A stretch of 63,557 nt of DNA from an uncultured Coriobacteriaceae bacterium (GTDB lineage: Bacteria > Actinomycetota > Coriobacteriia > Coriobacteriales > Atopobiaceae), in assembly GCA_902803315.1 (NCBI GenBank), contig CADCPM010000075.1, positions 1 to 63,557 of the forward strand, given 5' to 3'. The translations under genes and the position numbers were made by a program. Below are positions 49,939 to 60,444 of the stretch, piece by piece; position 1 is the first letter of the stretch, and every line of letters starts with the position of its first letter. The notes beneath the pieces were generated by a model. It worked only from the letters and a program-made list of their open reading frames with translations. It was not told the origin of the DNA and ran no database searches.

Positions 49939-51970
49939 GGCCTTGCGCTCACGATGTGGGATTGGCCTCTTCGTGGACGAGAGGGGCTACACCACCGTTG
50001 CCGTGGCTACCGCACTGCTAGTCAGCGTGGCATTGGTGTTCTGCGTGGCGGCAGCGCAATGGACTTTGTCGCGGTCTGCGGACGTGCAGAGCGTGGCGGA
50101 TGCTGGTGCCCTGGCCGGGTCTAACGCCGTGGCGGGATTCTGCACCGTCGCGCAGGTTGTGGACGCGTGCGTTTTGAGCATGGGTCTCGCTGGCATGGCT
50201 TCCATGGGCGCAGGCCTAGTGCTGGCGGCGATCCCGGGGGCGCAGGAGGCATCGGGCAAGGCATTGGATGCGGGCGAGAAGATCTTGGACTCCCGCAATT
50301 CGTTCGCCCGAAGTTCGCTTGAGGGTCTGCGCGTTGTCGAGGAGGCGCTTCCCGGTCTTGTTGCCATGAACTCGTACCGTTGCGTTCGTGCCAACGCACA
50401 GGGATCGCTGGGCTATACGGGTATTGCGGTGCCGTTTCCTTTGGAGTCGCAGTCTGATTACTCGTCTCTTGCACAGGACGTGAGCGGAGAGGGGCTCTCG
50501 GACTCGGCCGGCGACCTGCAAGACGCCACCAAGGAGGCCGAGGAGGCAAAGAGAAGGGCAGATGAGTCCCGAAGGAGGGCGTGGATCGCAGACTGCGTGG
50601 ACGAGCCGCGTTGCATGAGGTCGCGGGCGCAGGACCTCGCTGGTCTGGTGGGGGCGAGCAACCCCATGGTGGAGAGTCCCGAGCAATGGACCTTCGGAGA
50701 CGCAATAAACCGCTCTCGCGCCTACTACGCGCAACGTCTGGCGCAGGAGGTGCCAGAGGCACAGGACATAGAGTCCGTTACCGACTCGCTGGCGCGGGAG
50801 GCGTTCTATGAATATGCGTTGGACGAAGTGCAGGCAGCGTGGTACAGGGAGGATTCGGACGGCGCCGTGGATCTCCACGTTCCACACCTTGCGCGCAATT
50901 CGAACGAGGTGCGGGAGACATGGCTCTACACGGACGCCCGATGGCCGTGCACGGAGGAGGAGGGTGGCCCGACGCTTCATTCCAGCCTGTCATGTCCTGG
51001 GGCATTGGGACCTTCGATCGGAAGCGATTGCGTTGCCGCTGTGGATGCGGGAAGCGTGTTGCGTTGCGGCGAATGCGGCATGGACGTTGCGGACCTTGGC
51101 GCGGTTGCGAGCATATCCACGAGTGCGAACAACGGATACGAGCACTATTGGCAGATCGTCGTTGAGGAGGCGCAGACGTATGAGCGGGCGCGCAACGATC
51201 AGGCAGACGCGGAAAGGCGGGCCAAGGACGTCGCGGAGCGGGGTGCCGATGCGTTCGATCGCGCGTTGGAACAGCTGCGCGTTCCCCGTCCGAGAATCTG
51301 TCCCGCAGGCGCGTGGGGTTGCGTCTGCGTGGCAACGCGAGCCTCGGGGTCGGTTCCCTCTGAGCTTACGGATGCGTTTATGGAATCGGCAGAGCTTCCT
51401 GCCGGCGTTGCGGTGTCTGCCTCGGCGTTGGCACCCGACAACAATGCGGATGGAGGGGACGCTCTCTCCCATCTGCTGGATTCCCTAACGGGCGGCAACC
51501 ATGGGCTGGTGGGCTCACTCATGGGCGGCATAACGGGGCTCTGGGGGCGGCTGCTCACCTCGTATGGGACGGCATATGAGAATCTGGGCGGCATGACGGA
51601 CGACTTCCTGGGGAGGCTGGACGGACTGTTCGGATCCACGTTGGGGTCATGGCTCAAAAGGAAAGTGTCGGGGATTATGGGGACATTGGGCCTTGAGCCT
51701 GCGGACACGCGTATGCGAAAGCCCGTGTTGGCCGGAACGGCGGACGTGCTGGGGAGGGCGGGAATCGAGCCTACGGGTAAGGTGCGACAGCTCGTGCAGT
51801 CGCTGCCTGCGGGGGGCTCGCCCCTCCAGCTGGCGCGTGCCTTGGGAATTTGGGTGTGGGACCAGAGCCTGGGAAGGCGGGTTACGTTGGCGACCCTAAC
51901 CATTCCCGGAACATCGGTACAGGTGCCGCTTGCGCTCGACCTTCCTACCCTTGCGGGTGATTCGGAATGA
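49913..51970 (+). CDS. Large TadG-like protein
   Basis: A 685-residue protein. GLFVDERGYTTVAVATALLVSVALVFCVAAAQWTL is a TadE/TadG-like membrane start; SVADAGALAGSNAVAG is a typical motif of this kind. A long extracellular part follows, with a coiled coil around residues 200-225 (EAEEAKRRADESRRRAW) and numerous cysteines. GGAGGGGGA precedes the ATG at 49913. Probably a surface component or minor tip protein of the pilus. Confidence 0.72.
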   Translation: MRAGCRVGKALRSRCGIGLFVDERGYTTVAVATALLVSVALVFCVAAAQWTLSRSADVQSVADAGALAGSNAVAGFCTVAQVVDACVLSMGLAGMASMGAGLVLAAIPGAQEASGKALDAGEKILDSRNSFARSSLEGLRVVEEALPGLVAMNSYRCVRANAQGSLGYTGIAVPFPLESQSDYSSLAQDVSGEGLSDSAGDLQDATKEAEEAKRRADESRRRAWIADCVDEPRCMRSRAQDLAGLVGASNPMVESPEQWTFGDAINRSRAYYAQRLAQEVPEAQDIESVTDSLAREAFYEYALDEVQAAWYREDSDGAVDLHVPHLARNSNEVRETWLYTDARWPCTEEEGGPTLHSSLSCPGALGPSIGSDCVAAVDAGSVLRCGECGMDVADLGAVASISTSANNGYEHYWQIVVEEAQTYERARNDQADAERRAKDVAERGADAFDRALEQLRVPRPRICPAGAWGCVCVATRASGSVPSELTDAFMESAELPAGVAVSASALAPDNNADGGDALSHLLDSLTGGNHGLVGSLMGGITGLWGRLLTSYGTAYENLGGMTDDFLGRLDGLFGSTLGSWLKRKVSGIMGTLGLEPADTRMRKPVLAGTADVLGRAGIEPTGKVRQLVQSLPAGGSPLQLARALGIWVWDQSLGRRVTLATLTIPGTSVQVPLALDLPTLAGDSE

Positions 51971-52437
51971 GGGCGCGCGAAGATAGGGCGTGCTCTGGCC
52001 AGATGGCGGTAGAGCTTGCCGTGCTCATGCCAGTGGTCATTGTTGTCGCATTGACGGTGTATAACTTGGCGCGGTTCGTTTCGCTCTGCGCGACCTTTGA
52101 TCGCGTGTCCGTAGATGCCGTAACGGCGGCGGGCGTTTCTCCCAAGGGCGCGCAGAGCACCGTGCATGCAGTCGAGGAGGTCAAGAGAAGCATCGAACGC
52201 ACCATGGGGCCGTCCTCGGCCTGTGAGGTGGAGGTGCGGGCAGAGTCCGAGGGGGCGAATGGAAGTGGGGGAGTATTGAGCCTTGGCCCTGCGCTCACGC
52301 GCTTTACGTGCACATTGGCAACGAGACCATGGCCGTCTGCGTTTGTGATGGCTGGCGTGCGTTACGAGGCGCCCCTTGTTCTTCGCCATGAGAGGACGCT
52401 GGTGGTGGATAGGTACAGATCGGGAGTGGTGATGTAG
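51967..52437 (+). CDS. TadE-like protein
   Basis: A 156-residue protein: CSGQMAVELAVLMPVVIVVALTVYNLARFVSL, a TadE helix with Glu in the expected place, and a small C-terminal domain. ATGA overlap with the large gene before it. Last pilin-like gene of the locus. Confidence 0.8.
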   Translation: MRAREDRACSGQMAVELAVLMPVVIVVALTVYNLARFVSLCATFDRVSVDAVTAAGVSPKGAQSTVHAVEEVKRSIERTMGPSSACEVEVRAESEGANGSGGVLSLGPALTRFTCTLATRPWPSAFVMAGVRYEAPLVLRHERTLVVDRYRSGVVM

Positions 52438-52439
52438 GG

Positions 52440-52805
52440 ATGGGACACATGGCATGCAAAATGTACGACTCCGGAACCGTTATGCGCCTGAGAACGCTTC
52501 GGTCGTGGCAAGAGCGGTTGCGCGGCCTTTTGGGCACCGATGACAACGCTGATGGCGTTGTCCTTTGCGGTTGCTCGTCGATTCACACCTGGGGTATGCG
52601 ATATCCCCTGGACGTCGCTTTTGTCACACGCGATGGGGAGGTGCTCAAGTCCTGTCGGCGAGTTCCGCCCAAACGATTCGTGCGGGCACTCGGAGCACGT
52701 TACGTGTTCGAGCGCCCGGCGTCTTCGTTGCCGTGGCCGTCCGCTGGCTCTTGGGTGTCGATTGCGGAGGTCGATTCGGCTCCCTGTGGACAGCTGGCGT
52801 CGTAA
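52440..52805 (+). CDS. DUF192 family protein
   Basis: A 121-residue protein matching DUF192: RLRTLRSWQERLRGLLG, GVVLCGCSSIHTWGMRYPLDVAFVTRDGEVL, and the SVFERPASSLPW-like VFERPASS turn. No signal peptide, so it works in the cytoplasm, unlike many members. It sits two bases after the TadE-like gene, part of the same operon. The molecular function of the family is unknown. Confidence 0.85.
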   Translation: MGHMACKMYDSGTVMRLRTLRSWQERLRGLLGTDDNADGVVLCGCSSIHTWGMRYPLDVAFVTRDGEVLKSCRRVPPKRFVRALGARYVFERPASSLPWPSAGSWVSIAEVDSAPCGQLAS

Positions 52806-52826
52806 CGTTCGTAGGAAGGTGATCCC

Positions 52827-53279
52827 ATGCATACCAAAACATGCCCTCGCTGCGGGCAGCAGCTCTTCGACGACATGCCCATATGCTATGAGTGTCTGTA
52901 TGAGTTCGCGGTACAGGACGAGATCGTTCCCGTTGGTGCGTACGAAGAGAGTGAGGGAGGGACTGTGCATGAGGGCGTGAGTGACATACGGCTTCATGTT
53001 GCCACGCCATCCGTCGACCTTGCGCTTCCCGTGCCGGAGGATGGGCTTGTGGTGGGGCGCGGGTCGGCCTGTGACGTCGTACTGCACACTCCTGCCGTAT
53101 CTCGCAGGCACGCGCGTTTGGAACTGCGCGAGGGAGGGGTGCTCGTAACGAACCTTGGCGCCCGAAACCCGGCTGTCTTGCAAGAGGAGCCAGTAATGGA
53201 GAGTGCGCTCATGGAGAAGGGCGAGGTCCTAAACGTCTGTGGATCGTTGTTCTGGATCGAGGCAGATGCGAAGGAATAG
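52827..53279 (+). CDS. FHA-domain protein with zinc ribbon
   Basis: A 150-residue protein. CPRCGQQLFDDMPICYEC is an N-terminal zinc ribbon; residues about 70-145 are an FHA domain (VVGRGSACDVVLHTPAVSRRHARLEL...VLVTNLGARNPAVL) that binds phosphothreonine. AGGAAGGTGAT precedes the ATG. It may link the pilus locus to Ser/Thr kinase signalling. Confidence 0.88.
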   Translation: MHTKTCPRCGQQLFDDMPICYECLYEFAVQDEIVPVGAYEESEGGTVHEGVSDIRLHVATPSVDLALPVPEDGLVVGRGSACDVVLHTPAVSRRHARLELREGGVLVTNLGARNPAVLQEEPVMESALMEKGEVLNVCGSLFWIEADAKE

Positions 53280-53287
53280 CCATGTGT

Positions 53288-53392
53288 GCGCTTACATCCG
53301 CCGCGCATGCGGCGACTCACGAAGTGAGCGAGCAAAGCGAGCGCGGAGCCGCATGCGCGCCGGATGTAAGCGCAGGGACGTGAACTAGTAAC
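53288..53392 (+). repeat. Palindromic repeat, copy 4 (altered left arm)
   Basis: Shares the core (CGGCGACTCACGAAGTGAGC...GCCGCATGCG). The inner arms are now GCGCTTACATCCG and CGGATGTAAGCGC, again exactly complementary. The right end AGGGACGTGAACTAGTAAC still resembles the outer arm of copies 1-3, so the left arm was lost or replaced. Confidence 0.85.
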
Positions 53393-53505
53393 GAGTGTCG
53401 AATCTCGGACGTTCGTGGCCTGCGCTAAAATGAGTCCAGCGATTCCTTCGCATATGGGCTCTGCCCAAAAAGAGGTGGTCCCTACCGTCAAGTGGGAGTT
53501 GTTAC

Positions 53506-53533
53506 GGCGGGCCGTGCCTTTGTGCGGCCCGCC
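53506..53533 (+). terminator. GC-rich hairpin in the guaA upstream region
   Basis: GGCGGGCC/GGCCCGCC stem around a 12-base loop, followed by CTATGCG rather than T's. It may be a weak terminator or part of a leader fold. Confidence 0.5.
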
Positions 53534-53551
53534 CTATGCGAGGAGAATCAT

Positions 53552-53581
53552 ATGCGAAGGCTCAAGCGACCCTTAAGATGA
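53552..53581 (+). CDS. Nine-residue upstream ORF before guaA
   Basis: ATG-CGA-AGG-CTC-AAG-CGA-CCC-TTA-AGA-TGA encodes MRRLKRPLR, with GCGAGGAG six bases upstream. The peptide has four Arg, one Lys and a Pro, and the codons include AGG and AGA, rare in this genome. It could be a leader peptide. Whether it is translated is untested. Confidence 0.4.
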   Translation: MRRLKRPLR

Positions 53582-53647
53582 ACGCCTCATTACATTGGTT
53601 GGAGATTCCGCAGTTACGTGGAGTCGGGTGTACAATACCCGCATTCG

Positions 53648-53694
53648 GTGGGTCGTAGGCGTTGGGTGCGCAGAAAGTGCCCTTGCCGACCCAC
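53648..53694 (+). promoter_or_regulatory. Stable stem just before guaA
   Basis: GTGGGTCG/CGACCCAC stem (8 bp) closing an inner GGGTGC/GTGCCC stem with two G-U pairs. It ends 26 bp before the guaA ATG. It is not a purine riboswitch of a type I recognise. Confidence 0.5.
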
Positions 53695-53719
53695 TATATT
53701 TCGACGTTAGGAGAGACCC

Positions 53720-54703
53720 ATGGACTTCACCTCCAACAAGCGCCCGGACCATATGGCGCGCATAAACACTCCCGAGCTCGCGCAGGCTTTCATCGAAGAA
53801 GCCGTGGATGCCATGCGTGCCCAAGTGGGAGACGGAAAGGTCCTTCTTGCCCTCTCGGGCGGCGTGGACTCAAGCGTTGTGGCGGCGCTCCTCATAAAGG
53901 CAATCGGCAAGCAGCTGGTTTGCGTGCACGTAAACCACGGCCTTATGCGCAAGGGCGAGTCGGAGCAGGTAATCGATGTGTTCCAGAACCAACTGGGCGC
54001 GGAGCTCATCTACGTGGACGCCACCGACCGCTTTTTGGACCTGCTGGCGGGAGAGGCGGACCCCGAGGCCAAGCGCCACATTATTGGCGAGGAGTTCATC
54101 AAGGTGTTCGACGAGGAGGCTGCCAAGCTGGACGGCATTGGCTTCCTCGCACAAGGTACCATCTATCCCGACATCCTGGAGTCCGAAGCGGGCGTAAAGG
54201 CACACCACAACGTGGGCGGTCTTCCCGCTGAGCTCAACTGGGAGCTCGTGGAGCCGGTAAAGCTGCTGTTCAAGGACGAGGTGCGTGTGGTCGGTCGCGA
54301 GCTAGGACTGCCCGCCAACATGGTGGACCGCCAACCGTTCCCTGGTCCTGGCCTTGGCGTTCGTTGCACGGGTGCCATCACACGCGACCGTCTGAATGCG
54401 CTGCGCGAGGCCGATGCCATCGTGCGCGAGGAGATCGACGCAGCTGGTCTGGACATTTGGCAGTACTTCTGCGTGGTGCCCGACTATCGCGCCACCGGCG
54501 TGCGTGACGGCAAGCGCGCCTTTGAGTGGCCGTGCATCATTCGCTGCATCAACACGGTGGACGTTATGACGGCCGAGGTGCCCGAGCTCGATTGGGCTCT
54601 GCTCAAGAAGATGACCGACCGCATTCTCGCCGAGGTGCCAGGCATCTGCCGTGTGTGCTACGAGCTGAGTCCCAAGCCCATTGCAACGGTTGAGTGGGAG
54701 TAG
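53720..54703 (+). CDS. guaA: GMP synthase, ATP-pyrophosphatase subunit only
   Basis: A 327-residue protein equal to the C-terminal part of GuaA: PP-loop LLALSGGVDSSVVA (about residues 42-55), AQGTIYPDILES, PFPGPGLGVRCTGAITRDRL and the C-terminal dimerization tail ending in KPIATVEWE. The N-terminal glutamine amidotransferase domain is missing, so the enzyme must use free ammonia or a separate amidotransferase, as in archaea. The ATG follows TAGGAGAGACCC, and the coding is complete. The last 25 bases are repeated at 57496. Confidence 0.93.
   Translation: MDFTSNKRPDHMARINTPELAQAFIEEAVDAMRAQVGDGKVLLALSGGVDSSVVAALLIKAIGKQLVCVHVNHGLMRKGESEQVIDVFQNQLGAELIYVDATDRFLDLLAGEADPEAKRHIIGEEFIKVFDEEAAKLDGIGFLAQGTIYPDILESEAGVKAHHNVGGLPAELNWELVEPVKLLFKDEVRVVGRELGLPANMVDRQPFPGPGLGVRCTGAITRDRLNALREADAIVREEIDAAGLDIWQYFCVVPDYRATGVRDGKRAFEWPCIIRCINTVDVMTAEVPELDWALLKKMTDRILAEVPGICRVCYELSPKPIATVEWE
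54677..54701. repeat. 25-bp direct repeat, guaA-side copy (attachment site candidate)
   Basis: CCCATTGCAACGGT-T-GAGTGGGAGT at the guaA 3' end. The same sequence with one difference (C) is at 57496-57520. guaA 3' ends are known island insertion sites. Confidence 0.75.
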
Positions 54704-54730
54704 GACCGCTACATAATTGTGCATTTCTCC

Positions 54731-54765
54731 AGGCGCTCTGGACGTGGTTCCAGGGCGCCTTTTTG
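54731..54765 (+). terminator. guaA terminator
   Basis: AGGCGC-T-CTGG / CCAG-G-GCGCCT hairpin followed by TTTTTGG. Confidence 0.92.
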
Positions 54766-54923
54766 GTGCATCGAGAGGACTCGTGTGCCTGTTAGCCTAA
54801 CGCGAGCCTCACGTAATGCTGTGTAACGCCTGGGTAACGCCTGATACAAGCGAGAGCACCCTGCCTCAAAATGTACTGTAAACGTACAGATGTGTGCGTT
54901 ACAATATTACCGAGGTGATTATC

Positions 54924-55235
54924 ATGCAGAAGTCAGCCACGCTAAACCTGAGGGTCGATCCCGAGGTAAAGCAATCGGCCGAGTCCGTACTGTCGCAGCT
55001 CGGGCTCTCCATGTCGACTGCCGTCGACATGTTCCTCCGCCAGGTGTCCCTTACAGGAGGTATTCCCTTTAGGGTCGCCCTCCCCGAAGCCCCGCGCTCC
55101 GTCGACGTGGATTCGATGACAGACAGACAGCTGTTCGAGGTCCTGTCTCGCGGCCTTCAGGAGGCCGAGGGGGGCAGGGGAGTAGAGGGGTCTGTTGCGT
55201 TCTCTCGTATGAGGGAGGAGCTCCTGGGTACGTAG
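54924..55235 (+). CDS. RelB/DinJ-type antitoxin
   Basis: A 103-residue RHH antitoxin: KSATLNLRVDPEVKQSAESVLSQLGLSMSTAVDMFLRQVSLTGGIPF. This is the DinJ/RelB pattern. GAGGTGAT precedes the ATG at 54924. The toxin expected next is only a fragment, so this is an orphan antitoxin that may act on other toxins or as a regulator. Confidence 0.85.
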   Translation: MQKSATLNLRVDPEVKQSAESVLSQLGLSMSTAVDMFLRQVSLTGGIPFRVALPEAPRSVDVDSMTDRQLFEVLSRGLQEAEGGRGVEGSVAFSRMREELLGT

Positions 55236-55236
55236 C

Positions 55237-55392
55237 TATGAGGTGCGCGTCACTAACGTCCGCGGATGCTCGATTTTCTACAGGGTTGATGAGACGAACA
55301 CGACCGTGGACGTGATAGGCGTGTTCTACGGCACACCCTCGGACGCGCGACTCAGAAGGGCGTTTCAGGACGGGATGGGGAGTGAACAATGA
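55237..55392 (+). pseudogene. RelE/ParE-type toxin remnant, N-terminus lost
   Basis: The frame YEVRVTNVRGCSIFYRVDETNTTVDVIGVFYG is the C-terminal half of a RelE/ParE toxin fold. It has no start codon in a fitting place, and the first half is missing. Its stop (TGA) overlaps the next fragment's ATG. Confidence 0.7.
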
Positions 55393-55544
55393 ACAAGATC
55401 ACCTGCATATGCCTGGGCGTAAGGGACATGGAGCGATCCGTTCGCTTCTATCGTGACAAGTTGGGGTTCAGGACAGACTGCGTGGAGGACGGCCCCCGCG
55501 TGTGCATCTTCGATACGCCGGGGACGCGACAACAATCGAGATGA
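55389..55544 (+). pseudogene. Glyoxalase/VOC protein remnant, frameshifted
   Basis: MNKITCICLGVRDMERSVRFYRDKLGFRTDCVEDGPRVCIFDTPGT is the first third of a VOC protein. Then the frame shifts: reading one frame over gives [11 protein letters not shown]. The gene is cut at the end of the GH1 gene behind it. Confidence 0.75.
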
Positions 55545-55550
55545 ATCAGC

Positions 55551-57083
<1,533 letters not shown>

Positions 57084-57481
57084 TCATAGGGACGAGTTCG
57101 ACGGGGGATAGCGCCTCCACCGACGATACAGGATCTTTCTTTGGCGTGCCCGTGATGCTCAACCCGATCTTTTTTGTGCCCATGATACTCTCGTCAGTGG
57201 TGCCTGGGTCGTCTTTGCGTTCTGGGGTTAGCCTGCCTATCACAAGGTGCTCGATCGTTTTTCGCCATTGACCGCCTCACTCGGGAAGGCACCGAGGCCA
57301 GTGTCGCTTGGTGGGAGAACGAGCTCATCCCCGCTCTGGGAGAAGGGGCGAGGCGTCTGCGCTCGTTCTTCTGCGACTCGTTGGAGTATAAGAGGTTGAG
57401 CTCGATGTGGAGCTGTCGGGTAGGGGCAAACCGTTCCTATGCGATCTTGCGAGCGGTGAGTCGGAAACCGCATTACCTACG

Positions 57482-57522
57482 ACGTGATGTCCGAACCCAT
57501 TGCAACGGTCGAGTGGGAGTGA
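57482..57522 (+). pseudogene. Second guaA 3' end
   Basis: Reads, in the guaA frame, YDVMSEPIATVEWE-stop, against YELSPKPIATVEWE at the real end. The 25-bp core (57496-57520) is one base different from guaA. There is no guaA sequence upstream. Likely the far attachment copy of an inserted island. The stretch 57015-57481 shows no gene I can support. Confidence 0.75.
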
Positions 57523-58029
57523 TTATGACGTCGCATCGGTCATTTGCACTCTGACCCAAAACACATCGTTTCCGCAGGTTAATAGTTGTGTGTCGAAGAT
57601 TTCGGCGCACCACTCCTCTTCACAAGAAAAACGCTCCTTTCGGGATTATTCGTACTGGAATTCGTGCCGCCCTAGCGCCACCATTCAGGGCGCTGGCATC
57701 GAGAAGGCACGGAACCCTGCAAGACTTTCTTATTGCAATCTAATACGAGAAGGCATTCATTAATCGATTCGTGAAACAAGCTATATCCTTCCTGAATTGT
57801 TACAGGACAAACGAAATCATCGGATTTGTACGAGAAGGCGAGGCGTCGACATGGAGCTAGGACAATCATTGCACCTCCGCCAGAATGGTTTCGAAGGCGC
57901 CCGCCGCGGCGTGTAAGCGCGCATGGCCCCAAAATCCGTCCCGTTATTGCATATATCATCGTATTGTTAAATATTCTTCCTGGTGTTTTAGCTGAGAGCA
58001 TACGCGTAACGGGTCGTTTTTTCGGGTGC

Positions 58030-58480
58030 GGTTTCGCCTATGCGGGCGACCTGTCCCCCGCAAAGCCCGAGGTCAGGGGCACCGCCATTCGGTGCCGTAT
58101 CCGCCGCGCGCGGAAAGTTGTCCCGTTTTCTAGGCCGTCTAGCTGGGGCTTTGCGGGTGCCGCTTCGCCACTGGCGGAGCACCGAGCCTCCGCGGCGGTC
58201 CGCCCCCGCGCGAGACCCCGCAAAATCGTCCCGTCTAGCTGGGCAAACCCCTCAGCGCCGCTCTGGGGCCCGTTTGCCGCCCATAAGGTCTTCCGGGCCG
58301 TCGGTGCGGCAAAGGCGGCGTCCTGCGCCATCCTGGGAGCCGTCTCAGGATCGACCTTGCGGGCTTGGCCGGGGGCGCGGGCCGGTCGCGTGGCTCCGGC
58401 CTCCGCGGGACCGTCCCTAACGGCGCCGACTGGGCCCGTCCCCTCGTGCTTTGCGGCACTTGGCTCAGCTTTAGGGCTAG
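58030..58480. other. GC-rich non-coding insert between gene remnants
   Basis: A compositional step to very high GC. Short hairpins such as GGCACCG-CCATT-CGGTGCC and repeated words (TCTAGCTGGG at two places; GTCCCG several times). No coding frame is convincing, although several long frames are open. Before it, 57523-58029 is AT-richer and also unassigned. Confidence 0.45.
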
Positions 58481-58481
58481 G

Positions 58482-58954
58482 GACGATCGCCTTATTGCGA
58501 AGACAAACCTTATTGACGCATACGATGACCTTATGGGTTTTTGCGAACGCCACCTTCCCGACCCGTTCGTTTTGGAGGACAACGCTCGGGTTAGCGTCAG
58601 GGGAATCGTGTGCCGCGAGCTCATCACAAACTTGCTTATCCACCGCGAGTTCGCAAGCCCCTTTCCGGCGAAGATCACGATCGACCGCGAAGGCTTGCAC
58701 ACAGAAAACGCCAGCAGGATGTTCTTCAAGGGAGCTATCACGCAAACATCCCTGACGTCGTCGGTCTTCTGACGGCCGGTGAGGCATCCGCACGCAAGAC
58801 GCTAGGCATCGAAGAGGCGATATTGCGGCTCACCGCATCCGTCGACAACTTCACTCTTGCACAGGCCGCAGAAGTTGCAGGGGTGTCGAAACGCAGTGCA
58901 AGCGTCCATATATCAACACTCATAGAGGCGGGTGCGCTTATTGGCGAGGGGTAA
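58482..58954 (+). pseudogene. Remnants of an AlbA-2/RecG-like ATP-binding regulator
   Basis: Frame one: NLIDAYDDLMGFCERHLPDPFVLEDNARVSVRGIVCRELITNLLIHREFASPFPAKITIDREGLHTENASRMFFKGA, as in the GHKL-like part of these regulators. Frame two (from about 58768): LLTAGEASARKTLGIEEAILRLTASVDNFTLAQAAEVAGVSKRSASVHISTLIEAGALIGEG, the C-terminal HTH. Start is missing and the middle is frameshifted. Confidence 0.65.
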
Positions 58955-59117
58955 ACTCGGGACACGTGTTTCAGGAGGCGCTAACCGTTGGATAAGATTC
59001 ATTTTGTACTGGCGGCGGGAAGTAACCTCTCGCGCAGGAGGGCGATGATGAGCACGGTCTGACGAGGGAACAGGCCGCGTTCCCTAGGTCCAGAAGGTCC
59101 TGTTTGACCGCACCGAC

Positions 59118-59153
59118 CTGTATCAAGTTTCCGCATCCGAATACTTGATACAG
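59118..59153. repeat. Perfect 11-bp inverted repeat
   Basis: CTGTATCAAGT and ACTTGATACAG around a 14-base loop. No T-run follows. The stretch 58955-59172 otherwise shows nothing coding. Confidence 0.5.
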
Positions 59154-59172
59154 ATCAGACTGATGTGGCTGG

Positions 59173-59391
59173 CTAGCGGAATAGCTCGTCGTGCGAGCCC
59201 GTCCGTTGGAGCGCAGCGACTGTATCGCTCGCCCTCCAGATAAGCAGCCAGTCTCCAGCATTTGCGATGTGGCGTTCATGGCTACCGAGCCAGCTTCATT
59301 TGAGCGTGTGCATGCCATGCTGGCGTTTTAGCTCGCTAATGGCGTCTGCGTTGTTGCGGCACACGAGTTCGTAAAGTGGCAGTTGACACTA
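59173..59391 (-). pseudogene. YafQ/RelE-type toxin remnant
   Basis: On the minus strand LYELVCRNNADAISELKRQHGMHTLK-stop and then, in another frame, HERHIANAGDWLLIWRASDTVAALQRTGSHDELFR-stop. This second piece resembles the C-terminus of a YafQ-type endoribonuclease (DWLLIYxx...RTGSHxELF). Frameshifted and incomplete. Confidence 0.65.
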
Positions 59392-59560
59392 ATACGACGT
59401 TATTGCACCGCCAAGGCACCCTTCTCCCCGATACTTGGCGGTATGCTCCGATGCACAGGAAGCGTTGACGCGCATTCGTTCTCGCACTGTCATAATCCGA
59501 TATAACTGCTTAAACTATGTGAGGACGGCGCATCTATCCGACTTCAGAAAGGACGCGAGT

Positions 59561-59938
59561 ATGAAAATCACATCGTTCAATCCCTTGATCGTTACCAAGC
59601 ATCAGGAGGAAATCGTCGAATTGTTCGAGGAGCTCGGTTTCGCCAGGCGCCATCACGGCCATGCAGTTAATTCTGCTGGCCAAAATGTCAGCGGCATTCG
59701 CATGAAGGATGCTAACGGGTTCTATGTGGACGTCGCCGAGAATCCCGATGTCCCGCAGGACCTGACGGCCATTCGCATTAACGTCGACGACTTCGACGAG
59801 GCGTACGAGATGTTGCTGGCGAAGGGCTTCACGGATCCGAAGGGCACCATCGAAACGAGGTCGAACAAGAACGCGATGCTGTTTGCGCCCTCTGGGTTTG
59901 GAATCCATCTTGTCCACCACATTAAGGATCACGACTAG
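59561..59938 (+). CDS. VOC (glyoxalase/bleomycin-resistance) family protein
   Basis: A 125-residue single VOC domain: ITSFNPLIVTKHQEEIVELFEELGF, GFYVDVAENPD, AIRINVDDFDEAYEMLLAKGFTD, and APSGFGIHLVHH, all typical. AAAGGACG precedes the ATG at 59561. Intact, unlike the nearby fragments. Substrate unknown. Confidence 0.88.
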   Translation: MKITSFNPLIVTKHQEEIVELFEELGFARRHHGHAVNSAGQNVSGIRMKDANGFYVDVAENPDVPQDLTAIRINVDDFDEAYEMLLAKGFTDPKGTIETRSNKNAMLFAPSGFGIHLVHHIKDHD

Positions 59939-60276
59939 GCCGGATACCCAATGGCGTATCCACGCAATGGGCCACGTCGCCTGTCCCTAAAGAAGCGTCA
60001 GGCAGGCTTTGGCAAGCGATCATGCAGGGCGCGGGGCGTCGGTGGCTCACAGGCTTCTGGCGCCCCCATTGCTCCAGAGCTCTGCGAGAACTTCCTCTTC
60101 ATCCCTGGACCATATGGTGGAGAAGCCCAAGCCGTGCCCATAGACGTTCACGGGGTGCACGTAGCAATCTGCAAGAATACCTTAGGACGGAACCTCTCTA
60201 TGAAGCGCGTAAAGCCGCGAGGTTCTTGAGAGCATGGGCCAAAGACTGTCCGCATCGGGACGCCTCGTGAGAAAGG

Positions 60277-60396
60277 ATGAGCATGGATTTCGAGTCGCTG
60301 AATGAGGAGATGAAGGCCCAGAACTGGCTTGAGACTGACGTGCTGCCAGACGCAAATTTGCGCGTGCTCACGTGCTGTACCTGCGCAAAGACCTAG
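60277..60396 (+). pseudogene. Short truncated ORF
   Basis: MSMDFESLNEEMKAQNWLETDVLPDANLRVLTCCTCAKT-stop with GAAAGG upstream. It reads like the start of a larger protein cut short. The 59939-60276 stretch before it holds only broken frames (e.g. TEPLYEARKAARFLRAW). Confidence 0.4.
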
Positions 60397-60444
60397 AGGG
60401 CCTATAACATGCGTGCAGCCTTTGCCGTGCTCGAGGAGGATTAA

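Noticed and set aside
53582..53719. Purine or ZTP riboswitch before guaA
   Set aside because: The conserved core sequences are absent; only a generic stem is supported.
58038..58793. Long minus-strand ORF of 251 codons
   Set aside because: Open only because of high GC; no domain, and real regulator fragments are on the other strand.
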